Assembly (NCBI RefSeq): GCF_900103365.1
Contig: NZ_LT629703.1
Span: 4,216,001 to 4,280,000 of the forward strand
DNA from: Afipia sp. GAS231
Lineage (GTDB): Bacteria > Pseudomonadota > Alphaproteobacteria > Rhizobiales > Xanthobacteraceae
Direction of reading: 5' to 3'
DNA: 64,000 nucleotides
In this document: piece by piece, positions 17,210-25,783 of the stretch
Position numbering within the stretch: the stretch's first letter is position 1
Layout of the letters: every line of letters starts with the position of its first letter
Program-made: the position numbers and the translations under genes
The notes under the pieces: generated by a model
Told to the model about the DNA's origin: nothing
Databases searched by the model: none
Seen by the model: only the letters and a program-made list of their open reading frames with translations

Positions 17210-18832
17210 ATGAAGCGTCGCGATTTCCTCAAATCCGTGTCCGGATTGGCTGCTGCCGGCGCGCTCACGCCGGCGCCGGCGATCTGGTCGGCGGCCAAGG
17301 CCGACGCCCGGTCGGAGACGCTTTTGATCGTCTCGGAAGGCGGTCCCAACAATCTCGACATCCACGGCGTCGGCACCAACGTGCCCGGCTATGAAGTTTC
17401 GTGGAATTGCTACGACCGCCTGATCAGCCACGAAATGAAGGAAGGTCCCGGCGGCGTTCCGTATTACGACCGCGACAAGTTCAAGCCCGAACTCGCCGAG
17501 GACATGAACATCGGCGACATGTCGGTGACCTTCAAGCTGAAGAAGAATGCGAAATTCCACGACGGCACGCCGGTGACGGCCAAGGACGCCAAATGGTCGC
17601 TGGATCGCGCGGTCAGCGTCGGCGGCTTTCCAACCTTCCAGATGAGCGCGGGCTCGCTGACCAAGCCCGAACAGTTCGTCGTCGTCGACGACAACACGGT
17701 GCGGGTGGACTTCGCCAAGAAAGACAAGCTGACGATCCCCGATCTCGCCGTGATCGTGCCCTGCATCGTCAATTCCGAACTGGTGAAGAAGAACGCTTCC
17801 GAGAAAGATCCGTGGGGTCTCGAATTTACCAAACAGCAGACCGCGGGCTCCGGCGCCTACAAGGTGACGAAGTGGACCGCGGGCACCGAAGTCATCATGG
17901 AGCGCAACGACGAGTGGGTCGGTGGTCCCTTGCCGAAGATCAAGCGCGTGATCTGGCGCATGGTGCCGCAGGCCGGCAACCGCCGCGCGCTGTTGGAGCG
18001 CGGCGACGCCGACATCTCCTATGAACTGCCGAACAAGGATTTTCAGGAACTGAAGGCGGCCGGCAAGCTCAACATCGTGTCGCTGCCGTTCTCCAACGGC
18101 ATCCAGTACCTCGGGATGAACGTCACCAAGCCGCCGTTCAACAATCCGAAGGTGCGCGAGGCGATGGCCTATGCGGTGCCGTACCAGAAGATCATGGATG
18201 TGGTGCTGTTCGGCCTCGCCAATCCGATGTTCGGTGCATCAGCCGGCAAGGCCACCGAAGTGGCGTGGCCGCAGCCAACCAAATATTTCACCGACATGGC
18301 CAAGGCAAAGGCGTTGCTCACCGAGGCCGGCTATCCCGACGGTTTCGAGACCACGATTTCATTCGACCTCAACTTCGCGGGAATCAACGAGCCGCTGTGC
18401 GTGCTGGTGCAGGAGAGCCTTGCCCAGATCGGCATCAAGACCACGATCAACAAGGTGCCCGGCGCCAACTGGCGCACCGAACTGAACAAGAAGGAAATGC
18501 CGCTCTACACCAACGTGTTCTCGGGCTGGCTCGATTACCCCGAATACTTCTTCTACTGGTGCTATCACGGCAACAATTCCGTCTTCAACACCATGAGCTA
18601 CAAGTCGCCCGAGATGGACAAGTTCATCGACGGCGCCCGCGTTGCGGCCGCGGCCGGCGACAAGGCGACCTACGACACCGACGTCAAGGGCATGGTCGAT
18701 CTCGCCTTCACCGACATCCCGCGGATTCCGCTGTATCAGCCCTTCGTCAACGTCGCGATGCAGAAGAACATCTCGGGCTATCAATACTGGTTCCACCGCC
18801 GTCTCGATTACCGCGCGCTGGTGAAGGGGTAA
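17210..18832 (+). CDS. ABC transporter substrate-binding protein, family 5 (peptide/opine type), Tat-exported
   Basis: A 540-residue periplasmic binding protein of the DppA/OppA family. It starts with a twin-arginine signal (MKRRDFLKSVSGLAAAGALT), so it is probably folded before export. Family landmarks: FKLKKNAKFHDGTPVTAKDA, YYDRDKFKPELAEDM, VREAMAYAVPYQKIM and IPLYQPFVNVAM. ATG at 17210 is chosen for its GGAG ribosome site and the Tat motif. It heads an operon with two permeases, a double ATPase, atzG, atzE, atzH and a GntR regulator. The ligand is probably not a peptide but the ureido/amide substrate, or precursor, that AtzE handles. That is inference from context. Confidence 0.92.
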   Translation: MKRRDFLKSVSGLAAAGALTPAPAIWSAAKADARSETLLIVSEGGPNNLDIHGVGTNVPGYEVSWNCYDRLISHEMKEGPGGVPYYDRDKFKPELAEDMNIGDMSVTFKLKKNAKFHDGTPVTAKDAKWSLDRAVSVGGFPTFQMSAGSLTKPEQFVVVDDNTVRVDFAKKDKLTIPDLAVIVPCIVNSELVKKNASEKDPWGLEFTKQQTAGSGAYKVTKWTAGTEVIMERNDEWVGGPLPKIKRVIWRMVPQAGNRRALLERGDADISYELPNKDFQELKAAGKLNIVSLPFSNGIQYLGMNVTKPPFNNPKVREAMAYAVPYQKIMDVVLFGLANPMFGASAGKATEVAWPQPTKYFTDMAKAKALLTEAGYPDGFETTISFDLNFAGINEPLCVLVQESLAQIGIKTTINKVPGANWRTELNKKEMPLYTNVFSGWLDYPEYFFYWCYHGNNSVFNTMSYKSPEMDKFIDGARVAAAAGDKATYDTDVKGMVDLAFTDIPRIPLYQPFVNVAMQKNISGYQYWFHRRLDYRALVKG

Positions 18833-18870
18833 CGCCGTGATGCGTGCTCGCGACACACTCACTCTCTCAT

Positions 18871-18972
18871 TCCCTCCCCCCTTGCAGGGGAGGGTTAGGG
18901 AGGGGGGTGGCCGCGAGTCCGGTGTGTGTGGCTTACCCCTCTCCCCAACCCTCCCCCGCAAGGGGGGAGGGA
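18871..18972. repeat. Pair of C-rich palindromic repeats (family A)
   Basis: Two inverted C/G-rich units, CCCTCCCCCCTTGCAGGGG and its partner ending CCCCCGCAAGGGGGGAGGG, flank a short spacer. The same family occurs at 34047-34086 and 53153-53256. It lies between the binding-protein and permease genes of one operon, where it could fold in the mRNA and uncouple their expression. Confidence 0.8.
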
Positions 18973-19024
18973 GCCGAGCGGAGTGCGTGTCAAAGCTCAA
19001 AACGAAAATTGCGGGGCCTGTGCC

Positions 19025-20038
19025 ATGCTGACCATGATCGGCAAGCGGCTGCTGTTTGCGATCCCGTCGCTGATCGGGGTCGTGATCGTGACCTTCCTGC
19101 TGACGCGCGCGCTGCCCGGCGATCCCGCGGCATATTTCGCGGGTCCGGCGGCGGGCAAGGAAGCGGTCGAGCAGATCCGCAAGAAGCTCGGCCTTGACAA
19201 GCCGCTGATCGAGCAGTTCTTCCGCTACACCAACGATCTCGCGCATGGCGATTTCGGCAACTCGCTGACCACGGGCCAGCCGGTCGCGACCGAAATCAAG
19301 AATCGCCTGCCGGCGTCGGCCGAGCTGACGCTGCTTGGCCTCATCGTTTCCATCGTGATCGCGATCCCGCTCGGCGTGCTTGCCGCCAACCGGCCGGGGT
19401 CGTGGATCGACCACCTCTGTCGAATCACGACCACGGCCGGCGTTTCGCTGCCGGTGTTCTTTACGGGTTTGGTGCTGGTCTATGTGTTCTATTTCAGGCT
19501 TGGATGGTCGCCGGCGCCACTCGGGCGGCTCGACGTGTTCTACAGCGCGCCGAACGCCGTCACCGGCTTCTATCTGATCGACGCCCTGATCGCGCGCGAT
19601 TTCGAGACCTTCCGCTCCGCGCTCAGTCAGCTGATCCTGCCGGCGATGACGCTGGCGATCTTCTCGCTGGCGCCGATCGCGCGCATGACGCGGGCCTCGA
19701 TGCTGGCGGTGCTGGCCTCCGACTTCGTCCGCACCGCGCGCGCCAGCGGACTGTCGCCGGCCACCGTGATCGTCACCTACGCGTTCCGCAATGCGATGCT
19801 GCCTGTCATCACCACGCTCAGCATGGTGTTCTCGTTCCTGCTCGGTGCCAACGTGCTGGTGGAAAAGGTGTTCGCCTGGCCCGGCATCGGCTCCTACGCG
19901 GTCGAAGCGCTGATCTCGTCGGACTTCGCACCGGTGCAGGGTTTCGTGCTGACCATGGCGGTCATGTACGTGCTGCTGAATCTGATCATCGACATTCTCT
20001 ATGGCGTCATCGATCCCAGAGTTCGTCTCGAAGGGTAA
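19025..20038 (+). CDS. ABC transporter permease, DppB/OppB family
   Basis: A 337-residue inner-membrane permease with six hydrophobic segments. The N-terminal span contains LLFAIPSLIGVVIVTFLLTR, followed by the family motif LPGDPAAYFAG. The cytoplasmic EAA loop region reads SMLAVLASDFVRTARASGL, and the C terminus has YGVIDPRVRLEG. Start is placed at ATG 19025; a frame further upstream reads through the palindromic repeat and is rejected. An ATG nine bases later is an alternative. It pairs with the permease at 20048-20947 to form the channel. Confidence 0.92.
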   Translation: MLTMIGKRLLFAIPSLIGVVIVTFLLTRALPGDPAAYFAGPAAGKEAVEQIRKKLGLDKPLIEQFFRYTNDLAHGDFGNSLTTGQPVATEIKNRLPASAELTLLGLIVSIVIAIPLGVLAANRPGSWIDHLCRITTTAGVSLPVFFTGLVLVYVFYFRLGWSPAPLGRLDVFYSAPNAVTGFYLIDALIARDFETFRSALSQLILPAMTLAIFSLAPIARMTRASMLAVLASDFVRTARASGLSPATVIVTYAFRNAMLPVITTLSMVFSFLLGANVLVEKVFAWPGIGSYAVEALISSDFAPVQGFVLTMAVMYVLLNLIIDILYGVIDPRVRLEG

Positions 20039-20047
20039 GGGGTAAGC

Positions 20048-20947
20048 ATGAGCACCGTTGCGCCTGCCGTTGAACCCGCCGGTCCCGCACGCACGTCGGG
20101 ATTTCTGGCGATCTTCGAACACACCCGCTATGTGCTCGGCGAAAACAAGGTCACCGGCTTTGCCTTTGGCCTGCTGGTCGTGATCCTGTTTGCGGCGATC
20201 TTCGGCCCCTATGTGGTGCCCTACGATCCGCTCGCCAGCGATACCGTGGCTGCGCTGAAACCGCCTTCGGCGGCGCACTGGTTCGGCACCGATCAGTTGG
20301 GACGCGATATCTTCAGCCGCGTCATCGTCGCCACCCGGCTCGATACTTTCATCGCTGTCGCGTCCGTGGTGCTGGTGTTTTTGATGGGCGGCCTTGCCGG
20401 CATCGCCGCCGGCTATTTCGGCGGCTGGACCGACCGCATCGTCGGCCGTATCGCCGACACCATCATGGCGTTTCCACTGTTCGTGCTGGCGATGGGCATC
20501 GTCGCAGCGCTAGGCAATACCGTGCAGAACATCATCATCGCCACCGCGATCGTCAACTTTCCGCTCTATGCCCGCGTCGCCCGCGCCGAAGCCAATGTGC
20601 GTCGCAATGCCGGCTTCGTGCAGGCCGCGCGGCTGTCGGGCAACGGCGAGTTTCGGATCCTGCTGGTGCATATCCTACCCAACATCATGCCGATCATGAT
20701 CGTGCAGATGTCGCTGACCATGGGCTACGCGATTTTGAACGCCGCCGGTCTTTCCTTTATCGGCCTCGGCGTGCGGCCACCGACCGCGGAGTGGGGCATC
20801 ATGGTCGCGGAGGGCGCTGGCTTCATGGTGTCGGGCGAATGGTGGATCGCGCTATTCCCGGGCCTGGCGCTGATGATCGCGGTGTTTTGCTTCAACCTGC
20901 TCGGCGACGGTCTGCGCGACATCGTCGATCCGCAGCGGAGGACGTGA
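20048..20947 (+). CDS. ABC transporter permease, DppC/OppC family
   Basis: A 299-residue inner-membrane permease. It has the OppC N-terminal extension and first span (VTGFAFGLLVVILFAAIFG, then PYDPLASDTVAALKPPS). The family signature HWFGTDQLGRDIFSRVI and the EAA-loop region NAGFVQAARLSGNGEFRIL follow. It starts 9 bases after the partner permease stop. Length and motifs are complete, so the transporter channel appears functional. Confidence 0.92.
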   Translation: MSTVAPAVEPAGPARTSGFLAIFEHTRYVLGENKVTGFAFGLLVVILFAAIFGPYVVPYDPLASDTVAALKPPSAAHWFGTDQLGRDIFSRVIVATRLDTFIAVASVVLVFLMGGLAGIAAGYFGGWTDRIVGRIADTIMAFPLFVLAMGIVAALGNTVQNIIIATAIVNFPLYARVARAEANVRRNAGFVQAARLSGNGEFRILLVHILPNIMPIMIVQMSLTMGYAILNAAGLSFIGLGVRPPTAEWGIMVAEGAGFMVSGEWWIALFPGLALMIAVFCFNLLGDGLRDIVDPQRRT

Positions 20948-20948
20948 C

Positions 20949-21062
20949 ATGAACAGCATCCGCGCCATCCTCCGCATGCTCCATGCGCTGATCGTGCCGT
21001 CGCTCAAGCCTGCTCCCGTACGCGTGGATCGGGATCGGAATTCGCGGAGGATATCCTCATGA
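20949..21062 (+). CDS. Possible 37-residue small protein between permease and ATPase genes
   Basis: A short frame that begins MNSIRAILRMLHALIVPSLK and ends NSRRISS. It has a strong ribosome site (GGAGG, 6-7 bases before the ATG). Its TGA overlaps the ATG of the ATPase gene as ATGA, so ribosomes finishing it would be placed to start the ATPase. The N-terminal half is amphipathic to hydrophobic, the C-terminal half basic. It may be a real small membrane-associated protein or only a coupling leader. No homologue recognised. Confidence 0.4.
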   Translation: MNSIRAILRMLHALIVPSLKPAPVRVDRDRNSRRISS

Positions 21063-22774
21063 CCGCGCAGCCACTGCTCGACGTCAACGATCTCACGGTC
21101 GAATTCGCCACCCGGCGCGGCATCGTCAAGGCCGTGCAGCACGTCAACATCACCGTTGCCAAGGGCGAGACGCTCGGCATCGTCGGCGAATCCGGTTCCG
21201 GCAAGTCGGTGACATCCTATGCTGTGATGCGGATTCTCGACCGCGCCGGCAAGATCGCCGAGGGCTCGGTGGTATTCTCCGGCATCGACGTCAAGACTGC
21301 GACCGAAGAGCAGATGCGCGACCTGCGCGGCCGTGAAATCTCGATGATCTTCCAGAATCCGCGCGCGGCGCTCAATCCGATCCGTAAAGTCGGTGACCAG
21401 ATCGAGGACGTGCTGCGCCAGCACGTACAGCAGTCCCAGGTCACCGATCGCGGCGAGAAGGCGATCGAGGCGCTGGAGCAGGTCAAGATCGCCCGCCCGC
21501 GCGAGCGCTATCACGCCTATCCGTTCGAACTCTCCGGCGGCATGTGCCAGCGCGTCGTGATCGCGCTGGCGCTGGCCTGCAATCCGCAGCTCCTGATTGC
21601 GGACGAGCCCACCACCGGCCTCGACGTCACCACGCAGAAGGCGGTGATGGACTTGATTGTCGAGCTGACCAAGCGGCGGAATATGTCGACCATTCTCATC
21701 ACGCATGACCTCGGTCTCGCCGCCGCCTATTGCGACCGGGTCATCGTCATGGAGAAGGGTCGCGTGGTCGAGACCGCGAAATCATCCGATATCTTCGCCA
21801 ATCCCGAACACGCCTACACCAAGAAGCTGATGCGCGCGACGCCGCGGCTCGGCGTCTCCCTGCGCGATCTGCTGCCCGAGGAAGAAGCCGCCGCGCTGCC
21901 GGCGCCGCCACCGGCATCGACGCCGGCCGCCGACGCCAAACCGCTGCTGCTGGTCGAGAAGCTGGTGAAGGAATATCCGCGGCAGGGCGCCACCGCCACG
22001 CTCGGCAAACTGTTCGGCCGCAAGCCGCCGGTGGAGGCCGAAGTGTTCCGCGCCGTCGACGGCATCAGCTTTTCCGTCGGCCATGGCGAGAGCGTCGGCC
22101 TGGTCGGCGAATCCGGCTGCGGCAAATCCACGACCTCGATGATGGTGATGCGGCTGTTGGACCAGACCTCGGGCCGCATCCTGTTCGACGGCGATGAGAT
22201 CGGCGGCATGCTGCCGAATAATTTTGCCCGGACACCGCTGCGCAAGAGCATCCAGATGGTGTTCCAGGATCCGACCGACAGCCTCAATCCACGCTTTACC
22301 GCGGCCCGCGCCATCGCCGATCCGATCATGCAGATGGGCGACATCAAGGGCGGCGACGCGTTGCGCGCCCGCTGCGAGGAACTCGCCGGCCTGGTCGGCC
22401 TGCCGGTCAATCTGCTGGATCGCTTTCCGCATCAATTGTCCGGCGGCCAGAAGGCCCGCGTCGGCATCGCACGCGCCATTGCGCTGCATCCCAAACTCGT
22501 GATCCTCGACGAACCGACGGCGGCGCTCGACGTTTCCGTGCAGGCCGTGGTGCTCAATCTGCTGCAGGACCTCAAGGCCTCGATGGGCATGAGCTATTTG
22601 TTCGTGTCGCACGATTTGAATGTGGTACGTTTGTTGTGCGATCGTGTCATCGTGATGCGGTGGGGACGGATCGTCGAGCAAGGTTCGTCCGAACAGGTTC
22701 TGGGCAATCCGCAAGACGCCTACACCAGGGAACTGCTGACGGCGATTCCGCATCCGCCGTTGCCGGTACACTAG
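21059..22774 (+). CDS. Double ABC ATPase (DppD-DppF fusion type)
   Basis: A 571-residue fusion of two ABC ATPase domains. Domain 1 has Walker A GESGSGKS, signature FELSGGMCQRV, Walker B LLIADEPTTGLD and ITHDLGL. A proline/alanine-rich linker (EEAAALPAPPPASTPAAD, about residues 278-298) leads to domain 2 with GESGCGKS, QLSGGQKARVGIARA, LVILDEPTAALD and VSHDLNV. Both halves look catalytically intact. The CysX-type C-terminal extension is shortened in domain 1. It powers the two permeases upstream. Translation probably couples to the tiny frame that overlaps its start. Confidence 0.93.
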   Translation: MTAQPLLDVNDLTVEFATRRGIVKAVQHVNITVAKGETLGIVGESGSGKSVTSYAVMRILDRAGKIAEGSVVFSGIDVKTATEEQMRDLRGREISMIFQNPRAALNPIRKVGDQIEDVLRQHVQQSQVTDRGEKAIEALEQVKIARPRERYHAYPFELSGGMCQRVVIALALACNPQLLIADEPTTGLDVTTQKAVMDLIVELTKRRNMSTILITHDLGLAAAYCDRVIVMEKGRVVETAKSSDIFANPEHAYTKKLMRATPRLGVSLRDLLPEEEAAALPAPPPASTPAADAKPLLLVEKLVKEYPRQGATATLGKLFGRKPPVEAEVFRAVDGISFSVGHGESVGLVGESGCGKSTTSMMVMRLLDQTSGRILFDGDEIGGMLPNNFARTPLRKSIQMVFQDPTDSLNPRFTAARAIADPIMQMGDIKGGDALRARCEELAGLVGLPVNLLDRFPHQLSGGQKARVGIARAIALHPKLVILDEPTAALDVSVQAVVLNLLQDLKASMGMSYLFVSHDLNVVRLLCDRVIVMRWGRIVEQGSSEQVLGNPQDAYTRELLTAIPHPPLPVH

Positions 22775-22829
22775 GGCATGATCGGCTCATCAAAGCCGGT
22801 CATGTCGCGACAAGAGAGATGGGAGTGAA

Positions 22830-23012
22830 ATGGCTGCTGACCACCTGGACGTCTACATCGACGCCGTTTCAAACGCGCTGGCTTTGCCGGTCGAGGACGC
22901 CTGGCGTCCCGCCGTGCGGGCCAATCTCGAAGTATCGCTGAGGCTGGCGCGGCTGGTCGACGAATTCCCGTTGCCCGATGAAACCGAGCCGGCCAGTGTC
23001 TATACAGCCTGA
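22830..23012 (+). CDS. atzG: AtzG-like small subunit (DUF4089) of 1-carboxybiuret hydrolase
   Basis: A 60-residue protein of the DUF4089/AtzG type (MAADHLDVYIDAVSNALALP, then WRPAVRANLEVSLRLARLVDEFPLPDE, split here only for length). In Pseudomonas sp. ADP, AtzG is the GatC-like small subunit that wraps around AtzE and is needed for 1-carboxybiuret hydrolysis. The gene lies directly before atzE, and the stop is followed 7 bases later by the AtzE start chosen here. The residue pattern PLPDE-EPA near the C terminus is typical of GatC-like proteins. Identity as AtzG rather than a GatC-like partner of another amidase is supported by the atzH and atzF neighbours. Confidence 0.82.
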   Translation: MAADHLDVYIDAVSNALALPVEDAWRPAVRANLEVSLRLARLVDEFPLPDETEPASVYTA

Positions 23013-23019
23013 CCGCACC

Positions 23020-24417
23020 ATGACCGTGAACACCGACGGGATGACCGCCGAGGCCATTGCGCAAGCGGTGGCCGCTCGCGAAATTTCCGCGCTTGAGGTG
23101 ACCGAAGCCGCGTTGGCGCGGATCGCGAAGCATGATTCCGTGCTGAATTCCTTCACCGACGTCACCGCCGATCGTGCCCGCGCCAGGGCGCGCGCCGTCG
23201 ATGCCACGATTGCTGCCGGGCAAAAAGTCGGCCCGCTCGCCGGCGTGCCGTTCGCGGTGAAGAACCTGTTCGACGTCAAGGGTCTTGCCACCCGCGCCGG
23301 ATCGAAGATCAACCGCGATCTTGCGCCGTCGTCGCGTGACGCGACGCTGATCGAGCGGCTGGAAGCGCAGGGCGCGGTGCTGGTCGGCGCGCTCAACATG
23401 GGCGAATACGCCTATGACTTCACCGGCGAAAACATTCATGACGGCCCGTCGCGCAATCCGCACGATCCGACGCGCATGAGCGGCGGCTCTTCCGGCGGCT
23501 CCGGCAGCGCCGTCGGTGGCGCACTGGTGCCGATCGCGCTCGGCTCCGACACCAACGGCTCGATCCGGGTGCCGTCCTCGTTCTGCGGCATTTTTGGTTT
23601 GAAGCCGACCTATGGCCGGCTGTCGCGCGCGCGCTCGTTTCCGTTCGTGGCGAGCTTCGATCATCTCGGCCCGTTCGCGCGCTCTACCGGCGACCTCGCG
23701 CTGGCCTATGACGCGATGCAGGGGCCGGACACCGACGATGCCGCCTGTACGACGCGGCCGGTCGAACCGGTGATGCCGCTGCTGGCGCAGGGTATTTCGG
23801 GCCTGCGGATCGCGATCGCCGGCGGCTATTTCCAGAACAACGTCTTCCCCGAAGCGGTCGAGGCGATGGCGCGGGTGGCGAAAGCGCTGAACGCTACACG
23901 CGCGGTCGAAATTCCCGAGGCCGCGCGCGCCCGTGCCGCGGCTTACGTGATTTCCACCACCGAAGGCGCGTCGCTACATCTCGACCGCTTGCGCAAGCGG
24001 CCGAACGATTTCGATCCCGCGGTGCGCGACCGCCTGATCGCCGGCGCGATGGTGCCGGCGCCACTGGTCGATCGCGCACAGAAATTCCGCCGCTGGTATC
24101 GCGCGCAGGTGCTGGAGCTGTTCAAGACCGTGGACGTCATTCTCGCGCCGGCGACGCCTTGCATCGCGCCGAAACTCGGCCAGGTGATGTTCAATCTCGG
24201 CGGCGTCGATCTGCCGGTGCGGGCCAATATCGGCATCCACACCCAACCGATTTCGTTCATTGGCCTGCCCGTGGTCGCGGTGCCGGTGCCGTTGGAGCCG
24301 ATGCCGATCGGGGTCCAGATCATCGCCGCACCGTGGCGCGAAGATATCGCGCTGCGCACAGCATATGCTTTGGAAAAAATGGGCGTTGCCGCCGCACCCG
24401 CGCCGAGAGGAATCTAA
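23020..24417 (+). CDS. atzE: AtzE-like amidase (1-carboxybiuret hydrolase catalytic subunit)
   Basis: A 465-residue amidase-signature enzyme. The Ser-cisSer-Lys triad is intact: Lys81 in [13 protein letters not shown], cis-Ser157/158 in [11 protein letters not shown] and nucleophile Ser181 in [13 protein letters not shown]. AtzE with AtzG converts 1-carboxybiuret, made by cyanuric acid ring opening, to 1,3-dicarboxyurea and ammonia. The start at 23020 follows the AtzG stop; a frame starting at 22978 inside atzG gives a poor N terminus. The context (AtzG, AtzH, AtzF, importer) fits this pathway, but an amidase for a related ureido compound cannot be excluded. No AtzD or BiuH gene is in the window. 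Confidence 0.85.
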   Translation: MTVNTDGMTAEAIAQAVAAREISALEVTEAALARIAKHDSVLNSFTDVTADRARARARAVDATIAAGQKVGPLAGVPFAVKNLFDVKGLATRAGSKINRDLAPSSRDATLIERLEAQGAVLVGALNMGEYAYDFTGENIHDGPSRNPHDPTRMSGGSSGGSGSAVGGALVPIALGSDTNGSIRVPSSFCGIFGLKPTYGRLSRARSFPFVASFDHLGPFARSTGDLALAYDAMQGPDTDDAACTTRPVEPVMPLLAQGISGLRIAIAGGYFQNNVFPEAVEAMARVAKALNATRAVEIPEAARARAAAYVISTTEGASLHLDRLRKRPNDFDPAVRDRLIAGAMVPAPLVDRAQKFRRWYRAQVLELFKTVDVILAPATPCIAPKLGQVMFNLGGVDLPVRANIGIHTQPISFIGLPVVAVPVPLEPMPIGVQIIAAPWREDIALRTAYALEKMGVAAAPAPRGI

Positions 24418-24419
24418 CG

Positions 24420-24809
24420 ATGGATATCGATCTTCCCGACGTGCTGGCCGAAGTCACCGCGCAATTCGAACGCTACGAAAAGGCGCTGGTGTCGAACGAC
24501 GTCGCGGTGCTCGACGAATTGTTCCGCAACGATTCCCGCACGCTGCGCTACGGCATTGCCGAGAATCTCTATGGCTACGGCGCGATCAGCGGCTTCCGCG
24601 CCGCGCGCTCGCCGGTCGGGCTGATGCGCAAAACCGACAAGACGGTGATCTCGACCTATGGCCGCGGCACCGCCGTGGCCTCGACGCTGTTCTACCGCGA
24701 TACGATGGCCGGCAAGGTCGGTCGGCAGATGCAGACCTGGGTACGTTTTCCCGAGGGCTGGAGAATCGTCGCCGCCCATGTCAGCATCATCAATGAACCG
24801 GGATCATAG
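24420..24809 (+). CDS. atzH: AtzH/HpxZ-like protein (DUF3225)
   Basis: A 129-residue protein of the NTF2-like DUF3225 family: [40 protein letters not shown] and [14 protein letters not shown]. Members include AtzH, a decarboxylating amidohydrolase that turns 1,3-dicarboxyurea into allophanate, and HpxZ of oxalurate metabolism. It starts 3 bases after the atzE stop with GAGAGGAA ahead. Standing between AtzE and, in function, AtzF, it would supply the middle step and stop 1,3-dicarboxyurea being lost by spontaneous decay. If the substrate is instead oxalurate-like, the HpxZ role would apply. Confidence 0.78.
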   Translation: MDIDLPDVLAEVTAQFERYEKALVSNDVAVLDELFRNDSRTLRYGIAENLYGYGAISGFRAARSPVGLMRKTDKTVISTYGRGTAVASTLFYRDTMAGKVGRQMQTWVRFPEGWRIVAAHVSIINEPGS

Positions 24810-24811
24810 GC

Positions 24812-25546
24812 ATGAGTCTTGATGATCTCTCCTCGCGTGTTCCGCCGTCCGGCTCCGAGCCCGAGACGCCGGTTCGGCGCATCGACCGGGCCGGGCCGCA
24901 AGCGGACAAGGTGACGCGCGCGGAGGAACTGCGGCTGCAACTCGCCGACGAGATCGTGCGTGGCGTGCTGGCGCCGGGTTCGCCGCTGGACGAAACCGAT
25001 ATCGCGCGCCGCTTCGGCGTGTCGCGAACGCCGGTACGCGAGGCGCTGCGCCAGTTGGTGGCGAGCGGCCTGGTCGAGGCCCGGGCCCATCGCGGCGCCG
25101 TGGTCGCGCAGCCCTCGCTCGAACGCCTGACCGGCATGTTCGAGGCGATGGCGGAGCTGGAAGCTTTGTGCGCGGGGCTCGCCGCCGAACGGATGACGGC
25201 CACGGAGCGCCAGAGGCTCGAGGCGATCCACGACGAGTTGCGGGTGTTGAGCCATGCCGGCAATCCCGAGCGCTTTCACGAAGTCAACGAACGCTTTCAC
25301 AACGCGATCTATGCCGGTTCGCAAAACGCCTACATCGCCGAAATGACCTTGGCAACGCGGGTGCGGGTGCAGCCATTTCGACGCGCCCAGTTCCGCAATC
25401 TCGGCCGGCTGGCGAAATCGCAGGCCGAGCACGACCGCGTCGTGGTCGCGATCCTCCGCGGCGACAAGGTCGGCGCTGCGGCCGCGATGCGCGCGCACAT
25501 CGAACTGGTGCGCGGCGAGTACGAACTGTACGCGGTGTCGCTGTAG
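24812..25546 (+). CDS. GntR-family regulator, FCD subfamily
   Basis: A 244-residue GntR/FCD transcription regulator. An N-terminal winged helix (about residues 30-95) contains EELRLQLADEIVRGVLAPGS, LDETDIARRFGVSRTPVREA and LRQLVASGLVEARAHRGAVV. The C-terminal FCD ligand domain (about 105-235) has the metal/ligand residues of this family in ERFHEVNERFHNAIY and AEHDRVVVAI. It is the last gene of the ABC-atz operon, 2 bases after atzH. It probably responds to a pathway intermediate and represses the operon and atzF; similar near-palindromes lie upstream of both (17044 and 28643). Confidence 0.9.
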   Translation: MSLDDLSSRVPPSGSEPETPVRRIDRAGPQADKVTRAEELRLQLADEIVRGVLAPGSPLDETDIARRFGVSRTPVREALRQLVASGLVEARAHRGAVVAQPSLERLTGMFEAMAELEALCAGLAAERMTATERQRLEAIHDELRVLSHAGNPERFHEVNERFHNAIYAGSQNAYIAEMTLATRVRVQPFRRAQFRNLGRLAKSQAEHDRVVVAILRGDKVGAAAAMRAHIELVRGEYELYAVSL

Positions 25547-25552
25547 GCGGGC

Positions 25553-25622
25553 ATGACTGCGTTCCCCGGACGCAATGCAGCACGAAGTGATGCGTTGCAG
25601 AGCCGGGGTCCAGTTCTGGGTC
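25553..25622. repeat. Left part of a palindromic repeat (family B) split by the IS110 element
   Basis: This stretch (ATGCGTTGCAGAGCCGGGGT and flanks) is the left half of a palindromic repeat whose right half lies at 26735-26775 (CTCTGCGGAGCAGCGTTGCA and following bases). An uninterrupted relative is found at 56434-56577. The insertion point is in the TGGGTCCCGGCTCTG part of the repeat. Confidence 0.75.
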
Positions 25623-25653
25623 CCTGTGTGTGCAGGGTCTGTCATGATGGGGT

Positions 25654-25773
25654 GGGCGGGAAGCCGTTGGGTCCCTGGCGCATGACGCCGTAAGCCGGCT
25701 CGGTCTCCCGCCCGTTTCGACCATTAACCTGAACAGTTGCACGAGGCTGCGCCAACAGACCTCGCATCACAGG
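25654..25773 (+). ncRNA. Candidate bridge RNA in the IS110 left end
   Basis: The leader can fold into two consecutive guide loops. Loop 1 is closed by GGGCGGGA (25654-25661) with TCCCGCCC (25706-25713). It holds TGGGTCCC (25668-25675), identical to the left target flank, a GGCG/CGCC hairpin (25677-25689), and AGCCGG (25693-25698), the complement of the right flank CCGGCT. Loop 2 region: AACAGTTGC (25732-25740) is identical to the right end of the element. A CGAGG/CCTCG hairpin (25742-25764) follows, then CACAGG (25768-25773), the complement of CCTGTG at the left end. This is the layout known for IS110 bridge RNAs, which guide the recombinase to target and donor. It was read by eye only. Confidence 0.6.
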
Positions 25774-25783
25774 GACAGGCCCC

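Noticed and set aside
18871..18972. Possible CRISPR-like or structured RNA region
   Set aside because: There are only two inverted units and no regular spacers; the same units occur singly elsewhere, so this is a dispersed palindromic repeat.
18359..20278. A 639-codon minus-strand frame across the ABC transporter genes
   Set aside because: Antisense to a binding-protein and two permease genes and also crosses a palindromic repeat; extremely rich in Arg, Asp, His and Gln.
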